Origin: Microcella daejeonensis
GTDB lineage: Bacteria > Actinomycetota > Actinomycetes > Actinomycetales > Microbacteriaceae
Length of the DNA stretch: 64,000 bases
Assembly (NCBI RefSeq): GCF_026625045.1
Contig: NZ_CP113089.1
Coordinates: 1,612,001 to 1,676,000 of the forward strand
Reading direction: 5' to 3'
The notes beneath the pieces were generated by a model. The model had not been told where the DNA came from and did no database searches. It saw only the letters and a list, made by a program, of their open reading frames with translations. Within the stretch, counting starts at the first letter, position 1. Each line of letters starts with the position of its first letter. Below are positions 51,460-59,757 of the stretch, in pieces. The position numbers and the translations under genes are program-made.

Positions 51460-52904
51460 CCGATCCCCGTCTCGCCGTCATCGTGCTCGCCGCCGGCCAG
51501 GGCACCCGCATGAAGTCGCGCCTGCCGAAGGTGCTGCACCCGCTCGCCGGCGTGCCCCTCATCGGCCACGTGCTCGCCACCGCCCGCGCGCTCGAGCCCG
51601 CCCACGTCGTCGCCGTCGTGCGGCACGAGCGCGACACCGTCGCCGCCGCCATCCTCGACCTCGACGCCGATGCGCTCATCGCCGATCAGGACGAGGTGCC
51701 GGGCACCGGCCGGGCCGTCGAAGCGGCGCTGGATGCCCTGCCCGCCGATTTCGAGGGAGACGTGCTGGTCGTCTCGGGCGACGTGCCGCTTCTCGATGCG
51801 CAGACGCTCGCGCACCTCGTCGCCGAGCACCGCACCCGGAGCGCCGCCGCTACCGTGCTCAGCGCCGTGCTCGACGACGCCACCGGCTACGGCCGCATCG
51901 TGCGCGCCGAGGACGGCGGGCTCGACCGCATCGTCGAGCAGAAGGACGCCTCCGACGCCGAGCGCGCCCTCACCGAGATCAACTCGGGCACCTACGTCTT
52001 CACCGCCGCCCCCCTGCGCAGCTCGCTCGCGCTCGTGTCGACCGACAACGCCGCGCAGGAGAAGTACCTCACCGACGTCATCGGCCTGCTGCGCGGCGAC
52101 GGCCACGGGGTCGCCGCGCTCCCGGCGGGGGAGAGCTGGCTCGTCGCCGGCATCAACGACCGCGTGCAGCTGAGCGACGCCGCCCAGCGCCTCAACGCGA
52201 TGATCGTGCGCGGCTGGCAGCTCGCCGGCGTCACCATCAGCGACCCGGCGAGCGTCTGGATCGACCGCACCGTCACCCTCGAGGCCGACAGCGAGATCCA
52301 GCCCGGAACCCAGTTGAAGGGGGCGACCGCGGTGGCCTCCGGCGCCGTCGTCGGCCCCGACACGACCCTCGTCGACACCGAGGTGGGGGAGGGCGCCCGC
52401 GTGAGCCGCACCGACGCGACGCTCGCGGTCGTGGGGGCGGGAGCATCCGTCGGCCCCTTCGCCTACCTGCGCCCCGGCACCGTCATCGGCGAGAAGGGCA
52501 AGGTCGGCACCTTCGTCGAGACGAAGAACACGACCCTCGGCGCGGGCAGCAAGGTGCCGCACCTGTCGTACATCGGCGACACCACCGTCGGCGAGGGCTC
52601 GAACATCGGCGCGGGCACCATCACGGCCAACTACGACGGCGTGAACAAGCACAAGACCGTCGTCGGATCGCACGTGCGCACCGGCTCGCACAACGTCTTC
52701 GTCGCCCCCGTTAGGATTGGGGACGGCGCCTACTCGGGTGCCGGCACCGTCATCCGCAAGAACGTCGCGGCGGGCGAGCTGGCGCTGAACGTGGCGCCGC
52801 AGCGCAACCTCGCCGGCTGGGTGGAGAAGAACCGGCCGGGCACCGCAGCGGCCGAGGCCGCAGCCGCCGCCCCGCCCGCGGCCGACGAGACTCCTGCGCC
52901 GTAA
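51456..52904 (+). CDS. glmU: Bifunctional UDP-N-acetylglucosamine pyrophosphorylase / glucosamine-1-phosphate acetyltransferase
   Basis: GlmU makes UDP-GlcNAc for peptidoglycan. The 482-residue protein has the nucleotidyl-transfer motif LAAGQGTRMKSRLPKVLH at residues 11-28, VSGDVPLLDAQTL near 105 and a left-handed hexapeptide-repeat helix from about 255 with GPFAYLRPGTVIGEKGKVGTFVETKN and SYIGDTTVGEGSNIGAGTITANYDG (acetyltransferase site). The tail is Ala/Pro-rich. ATG 51456 overlaps the previous stop; a GTG six codons upstream is less likely. Three rare codons in VRI (GTT-AGG-ATT) near 52711 form a -10-like TAGGAT that may serve prs. Confidence 0.96.
   Translation: MTDPRLAVIVLAAGQGTRMKSRLPKVLHPLAGVPLIGHVLATARALEPAHVVAVVRHERDTVAAAILDLDADALIADQDEVPGTGRAVEAALDALPADFEGDVLVVSGDVPLLDAQTLAHLVAEHRTRSAAATVLSAVLDDATGYGRIVRAEDGGLDRIVEQKDASDAERALTEINSGTYVFTAAPLRSSLALVSTDNAAQEKYLTDVIGLLRGDGHGVAALPAGESWLVAGINDRVQLSDAAQRLNAMIVRGWQLAGVTISDPASVWIDRTVTLEADSEIQPGTQLKGATAVASGAVVGPDTTLVDTEVGEGARVSRTDATLAVVGAGASVGPFAYLRPGTVIGEKGKVGTFVETKNTTLGAGSKVPHLSYIGDTTVGEGSNIGAGTITANYDGVNKHKTVVGSHVRTGSHNVFVAPVRIGDGAYSGAGTVIRKNVAAGELALNVAPQRNLAGWVEKNRPGTAAAEAAAAAPPAADETPAP
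52712..52717 (+). promoter_or_regulatory. Possible internal -10 within glmU, for prs
   Basis: TAGGAT in CGTTAGGATTGG, formed by codons that are rare in this window. The prs ATG is 246 bases downstream. No clear -35 was seen. Confidence 0.3.
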
Positions 52905-52962
52905 CCGCCGAACCGACCAACGACCAACCAGCGTCGCCGCGGCGACAGGGAGCAGGGCATCC

Positions 52963-53940
52963 ATGGCCAGCATCAAGATCACCGGCCAGAAGAAGCTCGT
53001 GCTCGTCACGGGTCGCGCCCACCCCGAGCTCGCTCACCAGATCGCGGCCGAGCTCGAGACCGACGTCGTGCACACCGACGCCCGCACCTTCGCCAACGGC
53101 GAGATCTACGCGCGCTACGACGAGAGCGTGCGCGGCTGCGACGCCTTCGTCATCCAGTCCCACGCGCGGCCCATCAACGAGGCGCTCATGGAGCAGCTCA
53201 TCATGGTGGATGCCCTCAAGCGGGCCTCGGCGAAGCGCATCACCGTCGTGGCCCCGTTCTACCCCTACTCGCGTCAGGACAAGAAGGGGCGGGGTCGCGA
53301 GCCGATCTCCGCCCGCCTCGTCGCCGACCTCTTCAAGGCCGCCGGCGCCGACCGCATCATGAGCGTCGACCTGCACGCCGCGCAGATCCAGGGATTCTTC
53401 GACGGCCCCGTCGACCACCTCTTCGCCATGCCGGTGCTGCTCGAGCACTTCCAGAAGCAGCTCGACGCCTCGACCCTCACGGTCGTCTCGCCCGACATGG
53501 GCCGCGTGCGCGTCGCCGACATCTGGAGCGACAAGCTCGGCGCCCCGCTCGCCATCATCCACAAGCGCCGCGACCCGCTGGTGCCGAACCAGGTCTCGGT
53601 GCACGAGATCGTCGGCGACGTGAAGGGCCGCGTCTGCCTGCTCGTCGACGACATGATCGACACCGGCCGCACCATCGTGAAGGCCGCCGAGGCGCTCAAG
53701 AAGGCCGGCGCCACCGGCGTCGTCGTCGCCGCGACCCACGCCATCTTCAGCGACCCGGCCTTCGACATCCTGCAGGCCGAGGCGATCGATCGCGTCGTCG
53801 TCACCGACACCCTGCCGGTGCCGGCCGACAAGCGCTGGGACCGCCTGACGGTGCTCCCCATCGCCCCGCTGATCGCCCGCGCCATCCACGAGGTCTTCGA
53901 CGACGGCTCGGTCACCTCGATGTTCGACGGCGCGGCGTAA
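52963..53940 (+). CDS. prs: Ribose-phosphate pyrophosphokinase
   Basis: Prs makes PRPP from ribose-5-phosphate and ATP for nucleotide, His and Trp synthesis. 325 residues, complete. The flexible loop region RASAKRITVVAPFYPYSRQDKKGRGREPISARLVADLF is near 85-125, the metal-binding DLHAAQIQGFF near 136 and the PRPP loop LLVDDMIDTGRT near 226. It follows glmU by 58 bases in the standard actinobacterial order, with AGGGAG before the ATG. A strong hairpin follows. Confidence 0.97.
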   Translation: MASIKITGQKKLVLVTGRAHPELAHQIAAELETDVVHTDARTFANGEIYARYDESVRGCDAFVIQSHARPINEALMEQLIMVDALKRASAKRITVVAPFYPYSRQDKKGRGREPISARLVADLFKAAGADRIMSVDLHAAQIQGFFDGPVDHLFAMPVLLEHFQKQLDASTLTVVSPDMGRVRVADIWSDKLGAPLAIIHKRRDPLVPNQVSVHEIVGDVKGRVCLLVDDMIDTGRTIVKAAEALKKAGATGVVVAATHAIFSDPAFDILQAEAIDRVVVTDTLPVPADKRWDRLTVLPIAPLIARAIHEVFDDGSVTSMFDGAA

Positions 53941-53959
53941 CGCCTCTCGCTCGACCCTG

Positions 53960-53990
53960 ACGCCCGATCGGCTGCCCGCCGGTCGGGCGT
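53960..53990 (+). terminator. Terminator after prs
   Basis: ACGCCCGA (53960-53967) pairs with TCGGGCGT (53983-53990), with further pairing inside. It lies 20 bases after the prs stop and is followed by TCTGG rather than a T run. Confidence 0.65.
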
Positions 53991-54106
53991 TCTGGCGCGC
54001 GCTCCTCGCCGAGTTGCGCCGTGCTGCCCAGTGGCGGCTTCGGAACCCGCGACTCGAGGTCGAACGCGCAAATCGGCGCGCCCGGCGACCCGCGCGGCCC
54101 CCGGTA

Positions 54107-54134
54107 TTGATAAGCGTTCTCATTAAGCTACGGT
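54107..54134 (+). promoter_or_regulatory. Zur-like box and promoter of the aztD-like gene
   Basis: TTGATAAG-CGTT-CTCATTAA (54107-54126) is an imperfect dyad of the type bound by actinobacterial Zur/Fur repressors, in otherwise GC-rich DNA. Its left arm doubles as a -35 (TTGATA); TACGGT (54129-54134) is the -10 after 16 bases. Zinc-bound Zur would block this promoter. Confidence 0.65.
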
Positions 54135-54198
54135 GGTCGAGCGCACTCCGCGCCACCACCGAGATAGAGAGGATGCCGCTCTCGAGCGGCACCACCAG

Positions 54199-55470
54199 AT
54201 GACGAACACCGCACACAGCCCGACCCCTGCTCTCCCGTTCCGCCGCACCGCCCGCCGCGCCGCCGTCGCCCGCACGGCCGCGCTCGGCGCCGCTCTCGCC
54301 CTGACGCTCACCGCTTGCGCGACCGCCGACCCGGCCGCCGCGCCGGCCGCGGAGGAGGTCGTCGACTCCGACGTGCGCGAGGTCGGCTCGCCCGACCCCC
54401 GCGCCGTCATCTCCTACGACGGCGGCGTGCTCGTCGTCGACGCCGGCAGCCTCGAGGTGCTCGCCGACATCAGCCTCGACGAGCCGGTGCGCATCGCCCC
54501 GGCGGGCGATGGGCGCCACGTCGCGCTCAACGACGCGTCGGGCATCCGGATGCTCGACACCGGGACCTGGACGGAGTCGCACGACGACCACGGCCACAGC
54601 TACGTGAGCGACCCGGCGATGACCGAGGTGGCCTTCCCGATGAGCGAGCCGGGCCACGTCGTGCCGCACGGCGACCGCACGGCCCTGTTCAGCGACGGCG
54701 ACGGCACCGTGACGGTGCTCGATCCGCACGACATCGCCGACGGCGACCCCGAGACCGAGGTCGTCACCCTGCCCACGGCCCACCACGGCGTCGCCGTCGT
54801 GCTCGAGGACGGCACGCTCGTGGTCACCGAGGGGACCGAGGAGGATCGCACCACCGTCGTCGCCCAGAGCGCCGACGGCGCCGAGCTCGCCCGCACCGAC
54901 GAGTGCCCCCGCGTGCACGGCGAGACGGCCGCGGCCGACGAGCACCTCGTGTTCGGCTGCGCCGGCGGGGTCGTCGTCTACGGCGACGGCGCCTTCACGA
55001 CCGTCGCCGCTCCTGACGCCGCGGCGTCGATCGGCACCGCGCGCGGCACCGAGCAGTCGCCGATCGTGCTGACGAACTACGCGATCGAGGGCGACGACAC
55101 CGCCCGCGTCGCGCTCGTCGACACCGTCGCGGGCACGATGCGCCTCGTCGAGCTGCCGGCCGCGTACGCCTCGACGGGCCTCGCGATGACGGATGCCGGC
55201 ACCGGCCTCGTCGTCGGAACCGACGGCGTGCTGCGCGCGATCGACGCCGAGACCGGCGCGATCACGAGCGAGACCCCCGTCGTCGCCGAGTGGGAGGTGC
55301 CCGAGGACTACACCGAGCCCCGCCCGAGCGTCACCGTGCTCGGCGGCCTCGCCTGGATCACCGAGCCCGCCACCGACACGGTGCACATCGTCGACCTCGA
55401 CGAGCTCGCGGTGATCGACTCGATCGGCGTGCCGCAGACGCCGAACCAGCTCGTGGTCGTCAGCGGCTGA
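54199..55470 (+). CDS. aztD: AztD-like zinc metallochaperone lipoprotein
   Basis: A 423-residue exported beta-propeller protein. The signal peptide ends in the lipobox LTAC with Cys40. The mature part follows the AztD plan closely: RAVISYDGGVLVVDAGSLEVLADISLD, GDGRHVALNDASGIRMLDTGTWTESHDDHGHSYVSDP with the zinc-binding His/Asp cluster, MSEPGHVVPHGDRTALFSDGDGTVTVLDP and TAHHGVAVVLEDGTLVVTEG. AztD hands zinc to the AztABC importer's binding protein. No aztABC genes are next to it, so the partner is elsewhere. Zinc-controlled expression is supported by the upstream Zur-like box. A longer frame upstream has no start support. Confidence 0.87.
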   Translation: MTNTAHSPTPALPFRRTARRAAVARTAALGAALALTLTACATADPAAAPAAEEVVDSDVREVGSPDPRAVISYDGGVLVVDAGSLEVLADISLDEPVRIAPAGDGRHVALNDASGIRMLDTGTWTESHDDHGHSYVSDPAMTEVAFPMSEPGHVVPHGDRTALFSDGDGTVTVLDPHDIADGDPETEVVTLPTAHHGVAVVLEDGTLVVTEGTEEDRTTVVAQSADGAELARTDECPRVHGETAAADEHLVFGCAGGVVVYGDGAFTTVAAPDAAASIGTARGTEQSPIVLTNYAIEGDDTARVALVDTVAGTMRLVELPAAYASTGLAMTDAGTGLVVGTDGVLRAIDAETGAITSETPVVAEWEVPEDYTEPRPSVTVLGGLAWITEPATDTVHIVDLDELAVIDSIGVPQTPNQLVVVSG

Positions 55471-55490
55471 GCAGCACCCGCCCCGCCCCG

Positions 55491-55560
55491 GCGCCTGTGC
55501 CCGAACGTTCCGGGTGAGCCCGGAAGTCCGGGCGCAGGCGCCACTTCCGGGCACAGGCGC
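55491..55560. repeat. Folded element between convergent genes (outer stem, two inner hairpins)
   Basis: A perfect 13-pair outer stem, GCGCCTGTGCCCG (55491-55503) with its complement at 55548-55560, encloses TTCCGGG-TGAG-CCCGGAA (55508-55525) and a small GGCG-CAGG-CGCC hairpin (55531-55542). A near copy of the right arm, CCGGGCGCAGGCGC, is also repeated inside at 55528-55541. It sits between two convergent stops and may terminate both genes. Confidence 0.6.
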
Positions 55561-55614
55561 GGCCCCGGCACGCGGCGGCGCGAGCCTGCGAGCGGCCCGC
55601 CCCCGCTCGACCCC

Positions 55615-57012
55615 CTACTCGAGCCCGAGCAGCTCCCGGATCGCCTGCGCGAACACCGCGTGGTGGGCATCCACGTCGCTGCGCGTCGTCGCCGGGCACA
55701 TGAGCGCCATGTTGTGGAACGGCGTCAGCATGATGCCGCGGTTGACGAGGTAGAGGTGCAGGAAGTCCTCGAGCTCGCCGTCGGCGGCGAGAGCGGCCTG
55801 CGTTCCGTTGAGCGGGTAGGGCCGCGCGAAGCGGTACTCGGCCCGGGCCCCGAGCTGGTTGATCGACCACGGCAGGGCGTACTCGTCGAAGAGCGCGTCG
55901 ACGCCCTGCGTGAAGTACGTCGCGGTGTCGATCATGTGCGCGAAGGCCTCGTCGGTGAGCACGTGCTCGAGGGTCGCGCGCATGGCGGCGACCGAGAGCG
56001 GGTTGCCGGCGAGGGTCCCTCCGACGCCGCCCATGTCGACGAGGTCGAGGTCGTCGCGCGCGAGGGCGCGGTCGGCGAACTCCGCTGAGAGGCCGTAGGC
56101 CCCGGTCGGGATGCCCCCGCCGATGGCCTTGCCGATGACGACGATGTCGGGCTCGATGTCGTAGGCCGTCGTCATGCCGCCGGGCCCGGCCGAGAAGGTG
56201 TGCGTCTCATCGATGATGAGCAGCGCGTCGTACTGCCGGGTGAGCGCGCGCACGCCCTCGAGGTAGCCGGGCTCGGGCAGTACGATGCCGATGTTGGTCA
56301 GCGCCGGCTCGATGAGCACCGCGGCGACGTCGCCGTGCGCGAGGGCCCGCTCGAGTCCGGGGAGGTCGTTGTACTCGGCCGCCCGGGAGGTCTCGGTGAC
56401 GTCGACGGGCGCGCCGACGTTGCCGGGCCGCGAGGCGCTCTCGCCGTCGGGGCCGACGACGACGAGCGACTCGTCGACCGAGCCGTGGTAGCAGTAGGAG
56501 TGGAAGACGATCTTGCTCTTGCCGGTCAGCGCCCGCACGAGCCGGATCGCCCAGCGGTTCGCATCCGTCGCGGTGAGCGAGAAGCTCCAGCGGTCCATCT
56601 TGAAGCGGCGCGCGAGCTCGGCGCCGACCCACTCGGCGTCCTCCGTCGGCAGCATCGTCGTGAGGCCGCCGAGGTCGCGCACGCGCTTCTCGATCGCGGC
56701 GACGACGGCCGGGTGCGAGTGCCCGGCCATGGCACCGGTGTCGCCGAGCGCGAAGTCGATGTACTCGTGCCCGTCGATGTCGGTGACGCGGTTGCCCGAC
56801 GCCGTCGCGAGGTAGACCGGGAACCCGCCGGCCTTCTTGTTCATCCACGTCATCGGCACGCGGCCGAACAGGTGCCCGGCGCCCTCGTAGGCGGCCTTCG
56901 AGCGCGGCCGGGCGGCGATGAACGCCTCCTGCTCGCGCGCGGTGAGGGCGGCGAGCCGGTCGCGGTCGATCCGGGCGAGACCGGCGGCGGTGGGGATGGC
57001 GGTATCGGTCAT
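55615..57012 (-). CDS. Class III aminotransferase, glutamate-1-semialdehyde aminomutase-like
   Basis: A 465-residue PLP enzyme of aminotransferase class III. The PLP Lys is Lys295 in VVIGKAIGGGIPTGAYG; IIDETHTFSAGPGGMTTAYDIEPD supplies the ring-binding Asp (Glu/Thr variant DETHT) and GHSHPAVVAAIEKRV and SLTATDANRWAIRLVRALTGKSKIVFHSYCYHG are further family blocks. It resembles glutamate-1-semialdehyde aminomutases, but the actual substrate is open, as it is not in a haem cluster. The ATG at 57012 has GAGGAC-like spacing at -8; the open frame continues 36 codons upstream but looks non-coding. Confidence 0.9.
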   Translation of the reverse strand: MTDTAIPTAAGLARIDRDRLAALTAREQEAFIAARPRSKAAYEGAGHLFGRVPMTWMNKKAGGFPVYLATASGNRVTDIDGHEYIDFALGDTGAMAGHSHPAVVAAIEKRVRDLGGLTTMLPTEDAEWVGAELARRFKMDRWSFSLTATDANRWAIRLVRALTGKSKIVFHSYCYHGSVDESLVVVGPDGESASRPGNVGAPVDVTETSRAAEYNDLPGLERALAHGDVAAVLIEPALTNIGIVLPEPGYLEGVRALTRQYDALLIIDETHTFSAGPGGMTTAYDIEPDIVVIGKAIGGGIPTGAYGLSAEFADRALARDDLDLVDMGGVGGTLAGNPLSVAAMRATLEHVLTDEAFAHMIDTATYFTQGVDALFDEYALPWSINQLGARAEYRFARPYPLNGTQAALAADGELEDFLHLYLVNRGIMLTPFHNMALMCPATTRSDVDAHHAVFAQAIRELLGLE

Positions 57013-57268
57013 GAGAGTCCTCCTGCGTTCGTCGACGGCGCGCGGCATCGTCGTCGATGCGCGCGACCGATCCCGTGCGGGTGCGCGGAGGAGGTGACCG
57101 GAAGCGATGAAAGCAACCACCGCTCCTCGACGGGTCGCATCGCCCGGGTGGGCGACTCCGCGGCACGGAACGCCTCATTCTCGCAAGGCGATGGCGGTTC
57201 GCGATAGTCCGGCGGGGCATCCCGCGCCGAATGGATGCTCGGCGGCCGCTGCGGCGGGGCCCGAGTCG

Positions 57269-57643
57269 TCAGCTCGCGACGGAGGGCGTCAGCCGCGGCG
57301 GCCCCGGGATGAGGCCGAGCATCGCGACCCGCACCTCGCCCGAGGCGGTGACGGCGTAGCAGTTCCAGCCGAGGGTCTCGAGGCTCGAGAACTCGAAGGC
57401 GGCGCGCGCCGTCGTGCGCTCGCTCGCGGCGAGGTCGACCGCCAGGCGGCAGGATCGTGCGGCCGTCGACTGCGCGATGCCGACCGTGGTGAGCACGCCG
57501 GGGACGACCATGGCGACCATCGTGGCGATGCTCACCCACTTCATGACCCGGCGACGGCGCTCGAAACGGTTCGCCGACTCCAGCTCCTCGAGCAGGTCGT
57601 CGTCGAAGCCGTCGTCGCGCAGCTCGCGGGGGTCGTCGTCCAT
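57269..57643 (-). CDS. Hypothetical single-pass membrane protein
   Basis: A 124-residue protein that I do not recognise. The N-terminus is very acidic (MDDDPRELRDDGFDDDLLEELESANRFERRRR), followed by one hydrophobic helix (KWVSIATMVAMVVPGVLTTVGIA, residues 35-57) and an outer domain of about 65 residues with two Cys (SCRLAV and WNCYAV) that could form a disulfide. GACACT on the minus strand ends 7 bases before the ATG. It is divergent from the APC permease gene. Confidence 0.75.
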   Translation of the reverse strand: MDDDPRELRDDGFDDDLLEELESANRFERRRRVMKWVSIATMVAMVVPGVLTTVGIAQSTAARSCRLAVDLAASERTTARAAFEFSSLETLGWNCYAVTASGEVRVAMLGLIPGPPRLTPSVAS

Positions 57644-57718
57644 CGGCTCCAGTGTCGCACGGGCGCCCCGGCGCGGGGCAGGGGCGACGCCGTCCATCGT
57701 CGCGTCACCCGCGATCGG

Positions 57719-57724
57719 TAGGGT
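57719..57724 (+). promoter_or_regulatory. -10 element of the APC permease gene
   Basis: TAGGGT ends 6 bases before the GTG at 57731 and so supports that start. Confidence 0.5.
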
Positions 57725-57730
57725 GCGCGG

Positions 57731-59014
57731 GTGACCTCGGCACCCTCCCCCCGCCCGCCCGGGCTCGCCCGCCGCATCGGCCTCGCCGGGGCCGTCGGCA
57801 TCGGGCTCGCCTCGATGATCGGCGCGGGGGTGTTCTTCGTCTGGGCGCCCGCCTCTGCGGCCGCGGGCGCCGGCGGACTGCTCCCGGCCCTCGTGATCGC
57901 CGCCGCCATCGCCGCGCTCAACGCCGCGAGCTCGGCGCAGCTCGCGATGGCCCACCCGGTCGCCGGCGGCGCCTACGCCTTCGGCCGCCGCTGGGTGGGG
58001 GAGTGGACGGGCTTCGCCGCCGGCTGGCTCTTCGTCACCGGCAAGACGGCCTCGGCCGCCGCGATCGCCTCGGTCGCCGCCGCCTACCTCTGGCCGGCGG
58101 ATCCGACACCCGTCGCCGCCGGACTGCTCGTGCTGCTCGCCTGCCTCAACGCCTCGGGCGTGCGCACGACAGTGCGGGTGTCGATGGTCATCGTCACGAT
58201 CGTGCTGACGGGCCTCGCGGTCGTGCTGGTCGCGGCGGCCACCGGGGGTGCCGCCCCGGGGGATGCTCCACCCGCCCTCCTCGCCGCCACCCCGCTCGGC
58301 GTGCTGCAGGCCGCCGCACTGCTGTTCTTCGCCTTCGCCGGGTACGCCCGCATGGCCACCCTGGGCGAGGAGGTGCGCGACCCGCGCCGCACGCTGCCGC
58401 GCGCGATCCTGCTCGCGCTCGGGTTCGTGCTCGGACTGTACGCGCTCGTCGCCGTCGTGCTGCTCGCCGGCCTCGGGCCCGCCGGGCTCGCCGCGAGCGA
58501 CTCGCCGCTCGCCGATCTGCTGCCGGTCGCGTGGCGGCCGGCGGTAGCCGTGCTGGCCGGCATCGCCTGCCTCGGCTCGCTCGCGGGCATCCTGGCCGGT
58601 CTCAGCCGCACCAGTCTCGCGATGGCGCGCGAGGGCGACCTGCCCGGCCCGCTCGCGCGCATCAGCAGCCGCACGCACGCTCCCGTCGTGGCCGAGGGGG
58701 TCATCGCCGTGGCCGCTGCCGTCATCGTCGTGCTGCTCGAGCCCGCCCAGCTCGTGGCCGCCTCGAGCGCCGCGGTGCTGCTCTACTACGCGATCGCCCA
58801 CCTCTCGGCGCTGCGGCAGGAGCCCGAGCACCGCTGGCGCGGCAGTCGCGTCATCGCCGGGGTCGGCCTCCTCGGCTGCGTCGTGCTCGTCGCGGCGCTG
58901 CCGCCCGTATCGCTGCTCGGAACCGGCGTGCTGCTCGCGGTCGGCCTGCTGCTGCGGTCGCTCGCGCTGCGGATGGGCCGCCGCCGGGCATCCGCGACCG
59001 ACCGCCCGCGCTGA
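57731..59014 (+). CDS. APC family amino acid permease
   Basis: A 427-residue transporter with about twelve membrane helices. The APC signature is the unwound first helix AVGIGLASMIGAGVFFVWAPASAAAGAGGLLPALVIAAAIAALNAASSAQLAMAHPVAGGAYAFGRRWVGEW, typical of amino acid/polyamine carriers, and FFAFAGYARMATLGEEVRDPRRTLPRAI near residue 200. It probably imports or exchanges an amino acid; the substrate is not predictable. GTG start supported by the -10. Confidence 0.9.
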   Translation: MTSAPSPRPPGLARRIGLAGAVGIGLASMIGAGVFFVWAPASAAAGAGGLLPALVIAAAIAALNAASSAQLAMAHPVAGGAYAFGRRWVGEWTGFAAGWLFVTGKTASAAAIASVAAAYLWPADPTPVAAGLLVLLACLNASGVRTTVRVSMVIVTIVLTGLAVVLVAAATGGAAPGDAPPALLAATPLGVLQAAALLFFAFAGYARMATLGEEVRDPRRTLPRAILLALGFVLGLYALVAVVLLAGLGPAGLAASDSPLADLLPVAWRPAVAVLAGIACLGSLAGILAGLSRTSLAMAREGDLPGPLARISSRTHAPVVAEGVIAVAAAVIVVLLEPAQLVAASSAAVLLYYAIAHLSALRQEPEHRWRGSRVIAGVGLLGCVVLVAALPPVSLLGTGVLLAVGLLLRSLALRMGRRRASATDRPR

Positions 59015-59049
59015 GCGGCCGTCGGCGGCGCGCCCGGCCCGCAGCCCGG

Positions 59050-59055
59050 CAGAAT
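59050..59055 (+). promoter_or_regulatory. -10-like element of the hypothetical membrane protein gene
   Basis: CAGAAT ends 6 bases before the ATG at 59062. Confidence 0.4.
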
Positions 59056-59061
59056 GGGACC

Positions 59062-59661
59062 ATGGCCGACTCTGCGAACGACGACACCGACGCGGGCGAC
59101 GTCGAGCGCGACGCCCTCGAGCGCGACGGCCTCCGCGACCGAGACCGCGAACGCGACCGCGACGAGCTCGCCGACAGCGACCCCGCGCCGCGCGCCCTCC
59201 CCACCGCCGGCGCGTTCGCCCCGCGCCGCGTGCTCGCCTGGGCCGCCCTGAGCGGAGTGCTCGTCTGGGCGACCCAGGGACTCATCGAGACCCTCGGCGC
59301 CGCGATCCTGGGGGAGCCGCCGATCGGCGCCGCCTGGTGGACGGCCGGCCACTGGGCGGTCGGCGCCCTCGCGCAGGCGATCGCCCTCGCCGCGGTGTGG
59401 ATGCTGCTGCCGAGGCGCCTCGCCCTGCTGCCGACGCTCGTGCTCACCGTTCTGGCCGGGTCGCTCGCGCACCTGCTGGCCGCGGCCGGAGCATCCAGCG
59501 CCGCCGCCGGCACCTCGTTCCTCGACGACGTGCTCGTCTTCAGTCTCGTGCTGCCCGCGACCGGTGCCGGCCTCGTTCAGGTGCTGCTGCCGACCGTGCT
59601 CGTGCTGCTGCCGCCGTTCCTCGGCCGCACGCTGCGGGCCGCCCGCGCCCCGCGCGGCTGA
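59062..59661 (+). CDS. Hypothetical membrane protein
   Basis: A 199-residue protein with a long charged N-terminus (DDTDAGDVERDALERDGLRDRDRERDRDELADSD, residues 7-41) and four hydrophobic helices between residues 53 and 188. The Arg/Asp region looks flexible. No known family is recognised. It ends 49 bases before the strong hairpin that separates it from the convergent gnd gene. Confidence 0.75.
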   Translation: MADSANDDTDAGDVERDALERDGLRDRDRERDRDELADSDPAPRALPTAGAFAPRRVLAWAALSGVLVWATQGLIETLGAAILGEPPIGAAWWTAGHWAVGALAQAIALAAVWMLLPRRLALLPTLVLTVLAGSLAHLLAAAGASSAAAGTSFLDDVLVFSLVLPATGAGLVQVLLPTVLVLLPPFLGRTLRAARAPRG

Positions 59662-59710
59662 GCGCCCCGCGCGGCTGAGCGGCCCGCGCCCGACGCCTGC
59701 CGAGACGAGA

Positions 59711-59740
59711 ACGGCCCCCTCGATCTCTCGAGGGGGCCGT
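59711..59740. terminator. Strong bidirectional terminator
   Basis: ACGGCCCCCTCGA pairs perfectly over 13 bases with TCGAGGGGGCCGT around the loop TCTC. It lies between the stops at 59661 and 59758 of convergent genes. Confidence 0.85.
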
Positions 59741-59757
59741 CGTCGCGAGTGCGTCGC

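Noticed and set aside
57013..57120. N-terminal extension of the aminotransferase to 57120
   Set aside because: The added residues lack conservation features of the family and the ATG at 57012 fits the expected N-terminus.
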